A stretch of DNA of 64,000 nt, taken from NCBI GenBank assembly GCA_006503535.1, contig QYRS01000005.1, positions 1,860,001 through 1,924,000 on the forward strand, read 5' to 3'. Shown in pieces: positions 35,066 to 46,491 of this stretch; position 1 is the stretch's first letter; every line of letters starts with the position of its first letter. Below the pieces are notes generated by a model. That model was not told where the DNA came from, searched no databases, and saw only the letters and a program-made list of their open reading frames with translations. The position numbers and the translations under genes were made by a program. Source of the stretch: Arthrinium phaeospermum (lineage: Eukaryota; Ascomycota; Sordariomycetes; Amphisphaeriales; Apiosporaceae).

Positions 35066-36170
35066 GAAAAAGGGGGACAAGGGGTATTTTGGATTTACTG
35101 GTTTACGGTCGTTATCGTGGTAGTGGTGGCTCTCTCTGCTCGACCTCCAAAGAGGGGAACTAGACTAGGTTCTGGTGACAGTGGTGGTGGTGGTGGCCGT
35201 GGTGGCCATGAAGAAGAAGAAAGAGATATTGATACCTCTGACCTTGCGGTTTGCATGGGCACTGGCGTGGCATGGCGTTCCGGTTTCATGAGGGCAACAG
35301 AACAGGTTGTAGTGTAGGCTATAAAGGCAGGATACAGCTGGATTCTCTCCACCAGCCTCTCTGTATATTTATTGTTATTCAAGTCGTCCCGGTCTGATTC
35401 ACGCCCTTGACGAGACTGCAGCCTGGTAGCTCCGGCGGTCCCAACCAAGCTGCGCTTGGGCACCTACCTGCCTACTTGATTGTTCTCGAGACCAGATTGT
35501 TCCTGCGCAACTGACCGAGGGGTAAGCACGCTGCCGCTTCAAATATCTAAATTGACAGCTCTTCTCTCAACCCCTTCAACAGCTAGCTGCGTGGTGCAGT
35601 GGTAAGTCATCTGGACCTATGCCGAGGAAAAACAGAGGTCAAAGGGGCGCCACCGTGCCTTCCCCTGCGATCATCGGCCTCGGGTTCAAACACGAGTCGT
35701 GGTTAGAGGCGTCTTGGATGCACTCCAGTTTGGGCCGCCCACCCCTGGAAACATCGCTCGTACGTTTATCTTCCATAGTAAATCCGTGGTGGGTGGTCGT
35801 TTGCATGCATCGCGATTGCTTGATCTCCTAGTACCTTCTTATGAATACTGTCAATGGATGACAACTTTGGATTATGCATCGACTATACCACAGTAGGCTC
35901 AGCTGCACACTCACCACCTCAGCTGTTATCCTTTTTTTACTCCTTCCCCCTCCCTCTTTATAGCAGTTCTCCTGAGCAGTCTACGATACTTCTGAGCTCA
36001 TCATATTTTGGCAATGTAAAGTCTAGAGGGATATGTGCGTATGGAAAGTTGGGTATCTTTTTCTATCTATGAGAACATGTGGCCATGATGTAGCCGGACA
36101 TGATCGTATGTGGTACATGTGTTTTTATACATAAGGTATTCTTCTTCCTCTTGCTGGCTGGCATCTATAC
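35066..36170. other. 1.1 kb convergent spacer with a tRNA-like segment
   Basis: Between GOS1 and ATP10 3' ends. It holds the structured tRNA-like segment at 35583-35703 (annotated separately). A pyrimidine-rich stretch follows at 35930-35970. No protein gene seen. Confidence 0.4.
35583..35703 (+). ncRNA. tRNA-like (possible Pol III / SINE-related) structured element
   Basis: An A-box-like TGGTGCAGTGG at 35592-35602 and a B-box-like GGTTCAAAC at 35683-35691 lie in the right order. Three perfect short hairpin stems stand between or around them: GACCT/AGGTC (35614-35618 with 35636-35640), AGGGG/CCCCT (35643-35647 with 35662-35666), and CTCG/CGAG around the B box (35679-35682 with 35693-35696). 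I cannot pair a 7-bp acceptor stem or a proper D stem, and the T loop is too long, so it is not an ordinary functional tRNA. A decayed tRNA or tRNA-derived SINE is possible; chance is not excluded. Confidence 0.3.
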
Positions 36171-37368
36171 TCACAACCCCTTTCTCTCTTCGTCAAGGAG
36201 CCTATGCAACCCCCTTCTCAAACCCTCCCGCTCCTCATCGTTGGCCTCGCCACTGCCGGCCCAGCGGATCCGGCACAGGCTGTCGACCAAGTACACATAG
36301 CCGACCTTGCCGTTGAGCAGGCCGACGTTCTCGCGGATCTCGTCCGAGAGCGGGTTCCTGATGATGAAGTACTTGTCCCAGTTGGCCTCGCCGACCTGCT
36401 GGCGGATGCCGCCCATGAACAGGCGAATGAGCATGTGCTTGAGCCGGTCCGACTCGACGTTGATGTTCACGTGCTGCGCAATGTCCCGGTTCTCCTCGAG
36501 CAGTTGCGCCAAGGCCGGGTTCTGAGCGGCGCCCGCGAACGTCTTGGCCTGGTTCTCGGCCCAGGTCCCGCTGAAGACGGAGACGATGGACGTCTTGCCC
36601 ACGAGCGTCGGGGTCGTGTCGCGCTCAGGGCTGCCTTTGCCCTTGAGCAGCGTCCGACCGTACAGGTTCGGGAAGTAGAGCGAGACGTCGCCCTTGAAGA
36701 GGCGCGGCGGCGGGAAGAAAGTCTTGCCCTTGTGGAACTGCAGGTTGCCCCAGTCGCGGAAATAAGGTCGGCGGAACTTTTCCTTCCTGTGAAAAATAAA
36801 AGGATTAGCATTGTTACCTATCTTCCCTTCCTCCAACTCCCACCATCACCCATCTTGGTTTGTAGTGGGGTGCCCTCGCGGAAAAGGAGGGGGGGGTGTG
36901 ACAGTGGTATAGCGTGGCGAACATACAGCTCCTCTCTCCTCTCCAGATGCTGGGACCAGCGAAGCGAGCTGGGCATGGTGGAGAACTCCTTGCGGCGCTG
37001 GTTCCAGGTCCTCTCATCGATGCCCGTATTCTGGCCCTCTTCCGGGGGGTACGCCATGCCGATCGGCCGGCTCAGCGGCACGGGCGTGAACTCCTCGACA
37101 CGCTTGCCATAGCTGCGGGGCGCAGCGGCGAGCTGCTCCGAGGGGGCGGGACGACATGCCTCAGCTGCGGAGCTTTTGCCGTGGCGGCAGCAGCAGCAGC
37201 TCCTTTAGACGGGCTGCTCGTCGTTGCGGCCGCTTTCTTGGTACTACCGGCAGGCTGTTGTTGCTCGGCGGCGAGCCACCGGTACGACGTGCTGAAGGAC
37301 CGGCTTTGGCACAACCGGCAGAGCAATTGGCGCCGGGGCGCGAGCGACATGGCTCTGCTGTTTAGCAT
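36171..37368 (-). CDS. ATP10: Mitochondrial ATP synthase assembly factor ATP10 (with a one-base frame break)
   Basis: Exon 1 37368-36927, intron 36926-36787 (140 nt), exon 2 36786-36171. The N-terminus (MLNSRAMSLAPRRQLLCRL, then SFSTSYRWL) looks like a mitochondrial presequence. The body matches ATP10, which helps assemble the Fo part of ATP synthase: YGKRVEEFTPVPLSRPIGM, FRDWGNLQFHKGK and NVGLLNGKVGYVYLVD. The presequence/linker frame and the body frame differ by one base near 37117-37120, where a C4 run on the coding strand should be C5 to give LRPRSYGKRV. An 83-nt intron with a weak GTAGTA donor could also explain it, but would remove a convincing linker. I favour a missing base in the sequence. 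Alternative start: Met at 37350. Confidence 0.85.
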
Positions 37369-38026
37369 CTCGTGCGACGGGGCGGGCGGACGGAGTTAAG
37401 CTTGCGCAGCTTCTATTTTATGAAAAGTCCCTTGCAATGGGGATGGGGATTGACAATTTACATATTTGGAGCTAGGATGGAGCTGTTATCGGACAGGCTT
37501 GCGCTAAGATAAACGTCGTATCTCGCTGAAGCACCCCTGTACCCTGCCCATTGCCCATGCTAGCACTACTAAGAATACCATTGTCAATTAGTTTCGAGCT
37601 CAATTGCCCCAAGAATACCTGCCGAGGTCATGAGATCCCATACTGGCAATTATACGGTTCCAACGTATGCAGTATTAGGCAGGTCTGGGGATTTGCAACA
37701 CAGCAGGTGTCGTTCCAGCTAAGCCGAGTCCCAGGGTCTGCAGGAACCGCACTAACGTCACAGAGCATCACAAGGCCGAACAGTTACCCGGCTCTCAGCG
37801 GCAGAACCCCAGATTCGGCTAACTGCGGCCCCTCGCGGGGTTGGTTGGCTTGCTCCAGGGCGCGCGCCCGTCATTCCCCTGGCACTCCAATTTCCACCGC
37901 CAGAGAGACAGGGCGGTGCGGCTTAGAATGGGAATAAAAGCGATTTTCTTTTCACCGATTTTCTTTCTCCTCTCCCTTGAAGACTATGTAGAGAACGTAT
38001 AGAAAGATCTCTCTAATATATGCACC
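37369..38026. other. Divergent spacer ATP10 / E2
   Basis: About 660 bp shared upstream region of two mitochondrial-protein genes. CT/TTTC-rich sequence precedes the E2 start. No other feature seen. Confidence 0.4.
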
Positions 38027-39646
38027 ATGTTTCTCCAGCGAAGTTCCCGCGCAGTCCGCCGTCAATGGCACTTATACAAGGGCCTACACCAGGCCGTCGT
38101 CGGTGGTGCTTACGGCCAGCAGCAGCAGCATCAGTCGTGGGCGAAGGGATTCCATTCCACGCGGCGGATGCAGGTGGTGAAGCCCGTCTTGCTGGCAGAT
38201 ATCGGTGAAGGTATGTTATTATCATTTGTTCTCGTTCCCATACTCAATTGGTTTCTTGAAAGCGGCCACTTACACAACATACTCCGTGCACAGGCATCGT
38301 GGAGTGCGAGATTATCCAATGGTTCGTCGAGCCCGAAGCACGCGTCGAGGAGTTCTCCCCACTCTGCGAGGTCCAAAGCGACAAAGCCTCGGTCGAGATC
38401 ACAAGTCGGTTCAGCGGCGTGGTGAAGAAGTTACATTATGAGGCAGGCGACATGGCCAAGGTGGGCAAGCCGTTTGTGGATATCGACATCCAAGGCGACA
38501 TCAAGAAGGAAGACCTAGAGGCATTGACCGTGCCCGAGCCTTCGCGGCGGGAAGAAGCTGGCGCATCACCGCCCGCGAACGAGGATTCAATAGGTAGCAA
38601 GCCTTCCGAAGAACAGAAAGCAGCAGCCCCGGCGCCCACGGAAGCCTCGTTGACCAAGGGCAACGGCCAGGCCCGAACGTCCAAAAACAACGGCACGTAC
38701 GGCTCTCTGGCAACGCCGGCGGTGCGCCACCTTTCAAAGGAGTTGGCTGTGGATATCACCGAAATTCAGGGAACGGGGAGAGACGGGCGCGTACTGAAGG
38801 AGGATGTCTATAAGTTTGCAGAGAGCCGCACAGCGGCAGGGGCGACGACGATGCCGCCACCGGCGCCCGCAAACCTATCGCCGCCTGCCTTTTCGTACCC
38901 TCAGATACCAACGGACACCGCACAGGTAGAAACCCTACTCCACTTACCAACGTGCAAGCGCAAATGTTCAAGGCCATGACCCGCTCCCTGAGCATACCGC
39001 ATTTCATCTATGCCGACGAGATTGACTTCTCGCGGCTGCACGGCCTGCGCAGTCGCCTGAACGAGACGCTCACCAAGGAGAAGGGCGCGTTGGCCAAAGT
39101 CTCCTATCTCCCCTTCATCATCAAGGCGGTCTCCATGTCATTGTACCAATACCCCATCCTCAACGCCCGGGTCGACGTCGACAGCAGCACCGAAAAGCCG
39201 AGCCTCGTGATGCGCAGCCAACACAACATCGGCATCGCCATGGACACGCCGTCGGGCTTGCTCGTGCCGGTCATCAAGAACGTCGGGTCGCTGAACGTGT
39301 ACGCGATCGCGACGGAGCTCGTGCGCCTGCAGAACCTCGCCACGACGGGCGGCTCTCGGTGCAGGACCTCAGCGGCGGCACCATCACCGTCTCCAACATC
39401 GGCAACATCGGCGGCACCTACCTGGCCCCCGTCATTGTCGACAAGGCCGTCGCCATCTTGGGGGTCGGCCGCATGCGCGAGGTGCCCGGTTTCGACGAGC
39501 GGGACAACGTGGTCAAGAAGCAGATCTGCAACTTCAGCTGGAGCGCCGATCATCGCGTCGTCGATGGCGCGACTATGGCTCGGGCCGCCGATGTGGTGCG
39601 GAGGTTGGTCGAGCAGCCGGATCAGATGATCCTGCATCTCCGGTAG
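38027..39646 (+). CDS. Branched-chain alpha-keto acid dehydrogenase E2 (lipoamide acyltransferase), two frame breaks
   Basis: Exon 1 38027-38210, intron 38211-38293, then exon 2 to 39646. The order of domains is complete: a mitochondrial presequence (1-45, GFHSTRRM); a lipoyl domain with the lipoylated Lys in CEVQSDKASVEI; an E3-binding domain (LATPAVRHLSKELAVDI); linkers rich in Ala/Pro; and the catalytic domain (MFKAMTRSLSIPHF, then SADHRVVDGA, the HxxxDG active site) ending in DQMILHLR. The enzyme transfers branched acyl groups to CoA in Val/Leu/Ile breakdown in mitochondria. The frame is lost twice: at about 38930-38940 (VETL to TPLTNVQAQMF) and at about 39348-39355 (TTGG to LSVQDLSGG). 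Each is cured by one added base. Apart from that the protein is fully conserved, so I call it a gene with sequence errors rather than a dead gene. Confidence 0.87.
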
Positions 39647-41626
39647 AAAAAAAAAGACAGCTCATTTTGGTATTGATGGTTAACCCCCTACGTACCTACT
39701 TTACGACTTTCGGAATGCCTTGCTCTCTCCCCAATTGGTTCCCAGTGGGGTATCAAGCAGCGTGTGGTCACACTTTCGTTGGAGACAGTATAGAATCGGC
39801 TCTTTGCGTCGGCGGCGCTCGGACTGGTGTGCCATTCAATGATACGGGGCAGCAAGGGTTTGGGGCAAGGGTTCGGGCATGGGCATGGGCAGCACTGGAT
39901 ACAAACAAACACTGCATGCTGTGTCTGAAGAGCCCGCATGATGAGTTCAACCGTCAACGTGGGGATGATCTGATCCAATCTGACTGTCAAGCCATGGGGT
40001 CTTATAAAAAGGCAGTTATGCATAGCATTTACGTAGAACAGGGGACTGGCGCATCGGGAGCAGCGAGGTTGGTCACATGGACGTTGGGCGTATGCTGGCC
40101 CAATGCATGGGGGACGGGAGAGGCAGACATCTCCAAAATCAAAGCGTAGATTGTGATAGCATAGTCCCAGTAGACAAAAGGTGTCGATGAGAAACATCAT
40201 ATAACTTCTTCATTGCTCAAAAAGGTCAGGCAAAGCAGTTTCATGCCCATGCTCCATCTGCATGTATAGTCGAGTTTTATACGTCATACAGGGGGGCCCC
40301 GACGAGACAATATTGAGGCACTTACATTAAGTACAGTTGGGAACGAACATGCAACCAGTCCAATACAGTATAACGATTTTTATCTACATACCTACCTGGG
40401 CTTACCATGCAAGTAAAGCGGCCTGACCAACTGGACAAACTGCAAGATTTAACGAAACGTGGTAAGGTGAAACCTCTAAAGACGAGGGAATGGTTCACCG
40501 AGGATGCTTACAATAGTGCCCCCTGCATGCCCAGCCTACACCGGTTGAACCAGGGAAAAAAAGTGTGGTACACTTATGTCCAACGTTAGGTAGGATTGAC
40601 GAGCGCGCGGTACCGACGACCTGTGCGGCGCGGGGCAGGCAGTGGGTGATTGCGCGCTTAGCCAGGACTTACATACATAAGTAACTTACACATCAAATAC
40701 GATATGTACAAACGGATTGATGGATCCATCCCCCGGTCCCCTCCCTCCTCTGCATCAATGGCTGCACCGGCTTCTTTGCCCGCCCGTCTATGATTGGCTT
40801 CCCATCTCCAGGCAGGAGGATGGGGAGGGGGAGGGTAAATCCATCATCCCTCCCGTCACCGTCACCCTGTCTGTCTCCCTCTCCCCCATTTCTCCCCATA
40901 GGAAAAAGTATTACCCAAACAAAGTATGTATGTAATCCGCAGGGGGTTCACTGACTCACTCGCCAGGCTACCTGGGCAGCCAGCGCAGTATGAAGTAAAA
41001 TGGATATCAATTGTCTTTCACGACAGAAATCGTAAATGCCTGCAGCATTTTGTATACGCCTTCCCTATCAACTCCACCAAATTTCTCTGACCTCGACACG
41101 GCCTAGGTAGGAAATGTCCAGTTCCTCGCCAGGCGCAAAACCCAGCAGACCAAAAATGACGGAGAACCCGCCGTGGGAATTCGCTCATATGCGAGGTAGC
41201 CATGTCATTGGTGCGGAAAATGAACCAGAAAAAAATCCTCCTCTAGCCTCCACGCCCATAAACAAGAAATTGCCATGGGCAAATCAAACCCCGAAATCTG
41301 AAGCCTAGTATCCTGCCATATTGGGGGCCCGGAGCGCCGCGCATATTTGCCAGTCGTATATCCTGTTCGATTCGTCTCCCAACTTGCTGAACCAGAAAGA
41401 AAAAAAGAGAGAAAAAAAGGCGCAAGTCCCCGGAAACTTGCCTCCACCGTCTGCTGCTGCTGCTGCGCCCTGGAATTCTATGCTCCCGGAACGCCGGCTA
41501 AACATTGCCCCTACACTGCCTTGGAGAGGAGGCACCGGTCGCACAGGGATGTGGAGTTGTGCAGTCGCTCCCCAGTAGTTCCGTTCTACCCATGCTATCT
41601 GATCTCATGCAGGAGAAAGTGTTTGC
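39647..41626. other. 2.0 kb intergenic region
   Basis: Convergent spacer between E2 (+) and gluconokinase (-). Overlapping frames of 160 and 170 codons at 39667-40200 on opposite strands have no recognisable content. The rest has frequent stops, and CT-rich and GGA-rich tracts near 40720-40900. No gene supported. Confidence 0.4.
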
Positions 41627-42275
41627 TTATGCAGCCTCGTCGATCGTGTGAAGCACCTTGTCCAACGTTTCCCGCTGCACTTCGGCCATGCTCTGGCTCA
41701 CGTCGATGCTGATCACATCCGTCTCCTCGGCACTAGGCGGTTCCAGAATCTTGAACTGGCTCTCGACCATGCTCGCGCCAAAGTAATGGCCTTGCCGTGC
41801 TGCTACTCGCTTTTGTAGCACGTCCGCTGGGGCGTGGAGATAGATAAAGTGTAGCAAGACGTCATGCGAATAGTAGGGTGCGACTCGGATGACGTCGCGA
41901 TATTTGCGCTTCAAGGCAGAACATGTGAGGACCACACTTTCGTTGCCCTTGGCCAGCTGCCGCAGCGACTCCTCGCGCAGCAGCGTCAGCCAGTCCCATC
42001 GGTCAGCGTCTGTGAGCGGGACGCCGTTGCGCATCTTGTCAACATTCGCTGGGGGTGGAACTGTGGCGCTTGTGTTAGCCGAACGTGTTGAATTGTGACG
42101 GTACTGATGGATGGCCTACCTCGTCCCCTTCTATGTACGGCACACTGAGTGTCTCTGCGATGTGCTGCGCGACGGTGCTCTTGCCACAGCCAGCAGGGCC
42201 TGTGACCAGCCATATGTGGTGGTGTCTTGGCGCAGGCCGGCCATTGGTTGCAGCATTTGATACGTTAGGAGTCAT
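41627..42275 (-). CDS. Gluconokinase (with one-base frame break)
   Basis: Exon 1 42275-42120, intron 42119-42061 (59 nt), exon 2 42060-41627; about 196 residues once in frame. The family phosphorylates gluconate with ATP to 6-phosphogluconate, feeding the pentose phosphate pathway. Seen: a P-loop (VTGPAGCGKSTVAQ), then YIEGDE, the HPPANVDKMRNGVPLTDADRW gluconokinase signature, TCSALKRKYRD, and HYFGASMVESQFKILEPP with the final Glu-rich helix. Reading through the splice, FHP and PANVDKM are in different frames because the coding strand has C5 at 42055-42051 where C6 is needed. The start is the Met of MTPNVSN; an in-frame Met at 42350 would add 25 residues. Confidence 0.88.
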
Positions 42276-42680
42276 TGTTAAGCGGCTTCGGGTCGGCACC
42301 CAAAGTTCATGTGGAAGCCATGTTCGAGTGAGCAGGCGTTGGAGCACCATTCAGTGAGGAGATCTTGGTCGTAGGAAAGCATTGTGCCAGAGCCAGAGAT
42401 CCAAGAGCCGATGTGTGTTGATATATCATCCAAGAGGAAGCATGCGCTGGCACGTTCAGTGTACTAGTAAACGCCCGCCAAGCCAAGGAGGAAGCTATTG
42501 GGTAAGCTCGGTGTAGTAACAGTCAACTGGTCACTCAATGGACAGCAAAAGAGGTTTGTAACAGCGGTGGTTGTGTCTCTGGAGGTAGAGAGTAGGTATG
42601 TAAAGTAAGAGCTGGGTCCCGGTGAACAGGTTCCGGATCATACAAACGAAAGAGGGCAAACTGTTTGAATAAAAGGAAAA

Positions 42681-43100
42681 GGAGAAACGGGAAGGAAACT
42701 TCGCGGTAATATGAGTTGGGCAACAGAAGGTGGAGCTGGAGGACGCAAGGATGGTGTTATATGTATAGTTGATGTCAGAACCTAACAGCCGGTTCTTCCC
42801 AGCACCAAGCTCCCTAGCCCCTGGGTGGATGGCCATAAATTTTTGCGGGAGCCATGGAATACGGAGAATGGGGGGATGTGTGTGTGTGTGGAGAAACGGG
42901 AAGGAAACTTCGCGGTAATATGAGTTGGGCAACAGAAGGTGGAGCTGGAGGACGCAAGGATGGTGTTATATGTATAGTTGATGTCAGAACCTAACAGCCG
43001 GTTCTTCCCCAGCACCAAGCTCCCTAGCCCCTGGGTGGATGGCCATAAATTTTTGCGGGAGCCATGGAATACGGAGAATGGGGGGATGTGTGTGTGTGTG
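42681..43100. repeat. Tandem direct duplication, unit about 209-210 bp
   Basis: Two near-identical copies, 42681-42889 and 42890-43099/43100, begin GGAGAAACGGGAAGG and end in a GT repeat. I see a one-base difference (CTTCCCAGC versus CTTCCCCAGC) and no other. The identity means a very recent duplication, or an assembly doubling. The unit has no gene of its own. Confidence 0.92.
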
Positions 43101-44567
43101 CCCATGTGGCCGCTAGATGCTGCTAGAAAAGCGTCACCCCATGGGCGACGGTCCGCAGAGTCGTAGTGGCAGCGTACCTGGAACTACCAGCTCCGCCGGA
43201 TTTGTTGGGCTGGTTGGCCAGAAAGAACGAAGCCTGACCAGAAAGCCTGGCAATGGCTGGCAGGTGTGGGAAAAAGCAGCTCGCTCTGGGCTAGTGGGAT
43301 GCACGTCAAAGATGGCAATTCCCAGGGTCCACCGGCGAATCAGATGGACGGGCAGGACGACAGCTGGCCCAGTAAAGAGTTTCTGCGTATCAAGGGGAAG
43401 GGGGTTTGAGCGGAGGGTGCGAGGGTGCGAGTTGATTACACTCTACAGCATGACATGACGGCATCTTTCCCGGTAGGATCGTCTCAAAATTACCCCCGGC
43501 CCCGTGTTGCCGCCTGCGCTGCGCACACTTGGATGGGTCCAAGTGGGCTGCTAAACAGGTCCAGTCCAACACGAACAAACCTGCCCAAGCTAGAAGCCAG
43601 AAGCCCAGCCGACCTTCGAAGCCGCGAGCCATTTACATCTTGCATGCCCAGCCAGACAGTTGACCACGAATAAGACCAAGGCATGTAAGAAGAAGTAAGC
43701 ACACACTCGCTTCGAGACGCCTGCGTGTAGATGAGGGAGCTTTGAGCAGACTCTTTTCTGTTGCGCTTGTGACCTACAAAGGCATCAATGGGAGCGAAGG
43801 GCGCAGGGGAGGGATCGAATTAATCAATACGGTAGTACCGGTAGTAGAAGGCTAGCGACTGGGATCCCATCCCCAATCACATAAAACATGCCAGGGGGTG
43901 TTTTCTGGAATTCTTCTAATGGGACGGATTCCCCGGGCAGGCCTTCAGACTCCGACGGAAACAGGGAGACTTACCAAGCCATGTAATGTGCCTAGCGTGA
44001 ACTCCTCAGCCGATGGAGATTCCGACAATTGGAATTACAGGTTTGCACATGTAGATGGGAATGGGGGTTGCGTGGGGGGAAACTCCATGATAAGAAAACC
44101 CGATGTATGATCGGCCTTGAGAGGCGATCAACCGAACAAGAAAATATTACAACCGGTTCGTACGCCATGCACAGTCAGCAAAGGCCCAAGGCCAGCATGT
44201 ACAGTAATCGGGGTCAAGGACACATTTCGAGCAGTCTCGTGAGGGCAATGCAGTGGGCGTGCCTCTGACTGTTTCGTGGTGGAGGACAAAACGTGGTCAG
44301 TGGGGAGGGCGCCTACCTAAGTTAGCCATCGAACTACCTGTGTGACACTGGGCCAGTTAGAGACAGAGACGCCTCGACGGGCAAATTAAAATGACGTCTC
44401 GTGTGATTTCTGTCCACGATCACTCACAAACCTTACCTCACATATCATCTCCGATTTACGGGGAGGAAGGAGAATGCTACCATGGAAGCCTGCATTGCCC
44501 CGCAACTCCGAGTTTGGTTTGAATAAATTTCTCCTACCAGCGCAACTTCATGGCATGCAAATGCCGG

Positions 44568-44632
44568 TCAGCCCACGATGCAACGTTCATGTATTTTTTT
44601 TTTTTCAGCCCACGATGCAACGTTCATGTATT
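44568..44632. repeat. 28-bp direct repeat separated by a T run
   Basis: TCAGCCCACGATGCAACGTT and the following eight bases occur at 44568-44595 and again at 44605-44632, separated by a T tract. This looks like replication slippage or a small duplication. Confidence 0.9.
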
Positions 44633-46491
44633 GCTGCCCACCATGCACTCTCTGGTCGCATGACCACCAGCAGATGCAGCGTCGTAAATTGCGTGGGCGG
44701 CCTCTGGCAAATCGCAAGTCTCGAAGGCAGCAATTTGACATCATCACCTTCATATCGAACAATGTGTAACGTACCCGTCCTATCAAGCTATCTTTGACCG
44801 GCTTAATTTTGTCTGGCCGTTTGATTCCGTAGCTCAATGCTTGTCACAGATGCAGGTAGGGTACCCCTAAGCTGGGGGGCGGTGGTTGCATCACATCTCG
44901 GTTCTCATGCGGATCAAACTCGGGCTGCACAGAGCGACTGTCGATTCAGACATATCCATCCTATAGGCTGTCGATTGTTGCAGGTGATGTGGACTTCTTC
45001 ATCGCTTCCCATAGGCAGCGGTGTATTAATTATTCTCTTGGCTATTGCTTGACATATTCTGCCAACTATATCTACTGTTATTCGGTCATACACTCGTTTA
45101 TCCCGGAAGTTTACTACATTCATTAATGGCAGGCGCTGTTTCATATTAATCAGACAAAGTAATGTCCATGTCTACGGGCTATGCCTGTACCTAAAAGATC
45201 CATTTGCATCGAGTGGTCTAACCAAACCCTGGGAGAATCGTTGGCAGCTGATCAAGGCATGCCTCAAGTGGTATTGACGATCCCTCTGCTGCCTCGGAGG
45301 AGCCATGAAATTGCATACTCGAGGGCAGTAAATATAGCTCTGCTTAGGTATACGATGATTCAAGCTATACTTCACACAGTATTCGGCTTGGTTGTTACCG
45401 AATTACCTCAACTCGGATACCATGCCACCGCTTAAGTGTTCTTCCACCTGAGACCTGGCATCCATGTGTTGACAGCCCCAACGTTGGGCATAAAAGACCA
45501 GCCTATGCGTACCTTCTCTATACGTCTGCATTGTCATGTCGGTGTCAGGATCACCAATAAATACTGGGAGCCGGTGGCCAGCATGAATCTAGCCCTTCAA
45601 AAGATGGGAGCTGGATGTGTTGCAGAACCACAACTTTTCATCTTTATGAGGGCATGACCTCTTGCGGCTGGACATGCCTGCCTACCCAAGGTCCTCATAC
45701 GGGAGAAACACACATTCATCATGCGCGTGTCGAATTAAAATGCACATATAACTATAATGAGCTGCGGGCTTCTTCTACAACCTTATAATATACTTCATTA
45801 TTATTTAAAAAGATATACCATATTCTATTAAAAAAAAGAATATTTTTAAGAATATTTTAACGTTGCACTGGAAGGCGTGGAGATGTGGCTGGTGTAATAG
45901 ACCTTTGCGAGCCATGTACAACAACATGCAGACAACACGGCTGCACCATATTATACCCAAGTACCCTGTAGGAGATCTTCGCATGCGATGATCTACCCCC
46001 ACCATTGGAAATCTTGTTTGACCATCCTCACCATGAGCTGGTCACAGAAGTGTTGAACTCCATGGCTAGGACTGACGCAGTAGACTGTGGCACAGCCCTG
46101 GCCGTCCGGCCTGCTGCCGCAATGTGGCTAGTACGGGCGCTTGTCTCTTGGCCCTTAGCACTCGATTCTAGACCGTGAGGATTGCTGATCCTCCCCGTCT
46201 TGCAAGGCCGGTTTGCTGAGAGAATCGTTTCACGGGTGATTCGCAATTGACAATTGATACCCAAGAGCTCAACGCCAAACAACGCATTTGAAAGAACCAG
46301 AAACATCAGACGGTTTAGCGCTGCTGCAGCTTACGTGTGTGACTAACAAGCTGTAGCCCGCCTGCGGAGAATAAGACGCAGAAAGCTTATTGGGCCCCGG
46401 CTCAGCCTATGTAAGGAAGGCATTGAATGAAAGTGGAAAGGAAGGCGGCTACGGCAAACGACGGCGCGCCGACTTCCCCTCTCCCGCCTCA

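Larger units (their letters stand above)
42276..46491. other. 4.2 kb gene-poor region
   Basis: No gene I can support. It contains the 210-bp tandem duplication, a GT microsatellite at each copy end, a 28-bp direct repeat around a T run, and a very AT-rich block near 45780-45860. Many short frames exist, none with recognisable content. The region may be a remnant of lost or decayed sequence. Confidence 0.4.

Noticed and set aside
39667..40200. Overlapping frames of 160 and 170 codons on opposite strands
   Set aside because: Neither has a domain, signal or codon bias, and they are antisense to each other. They look like chance open frames.
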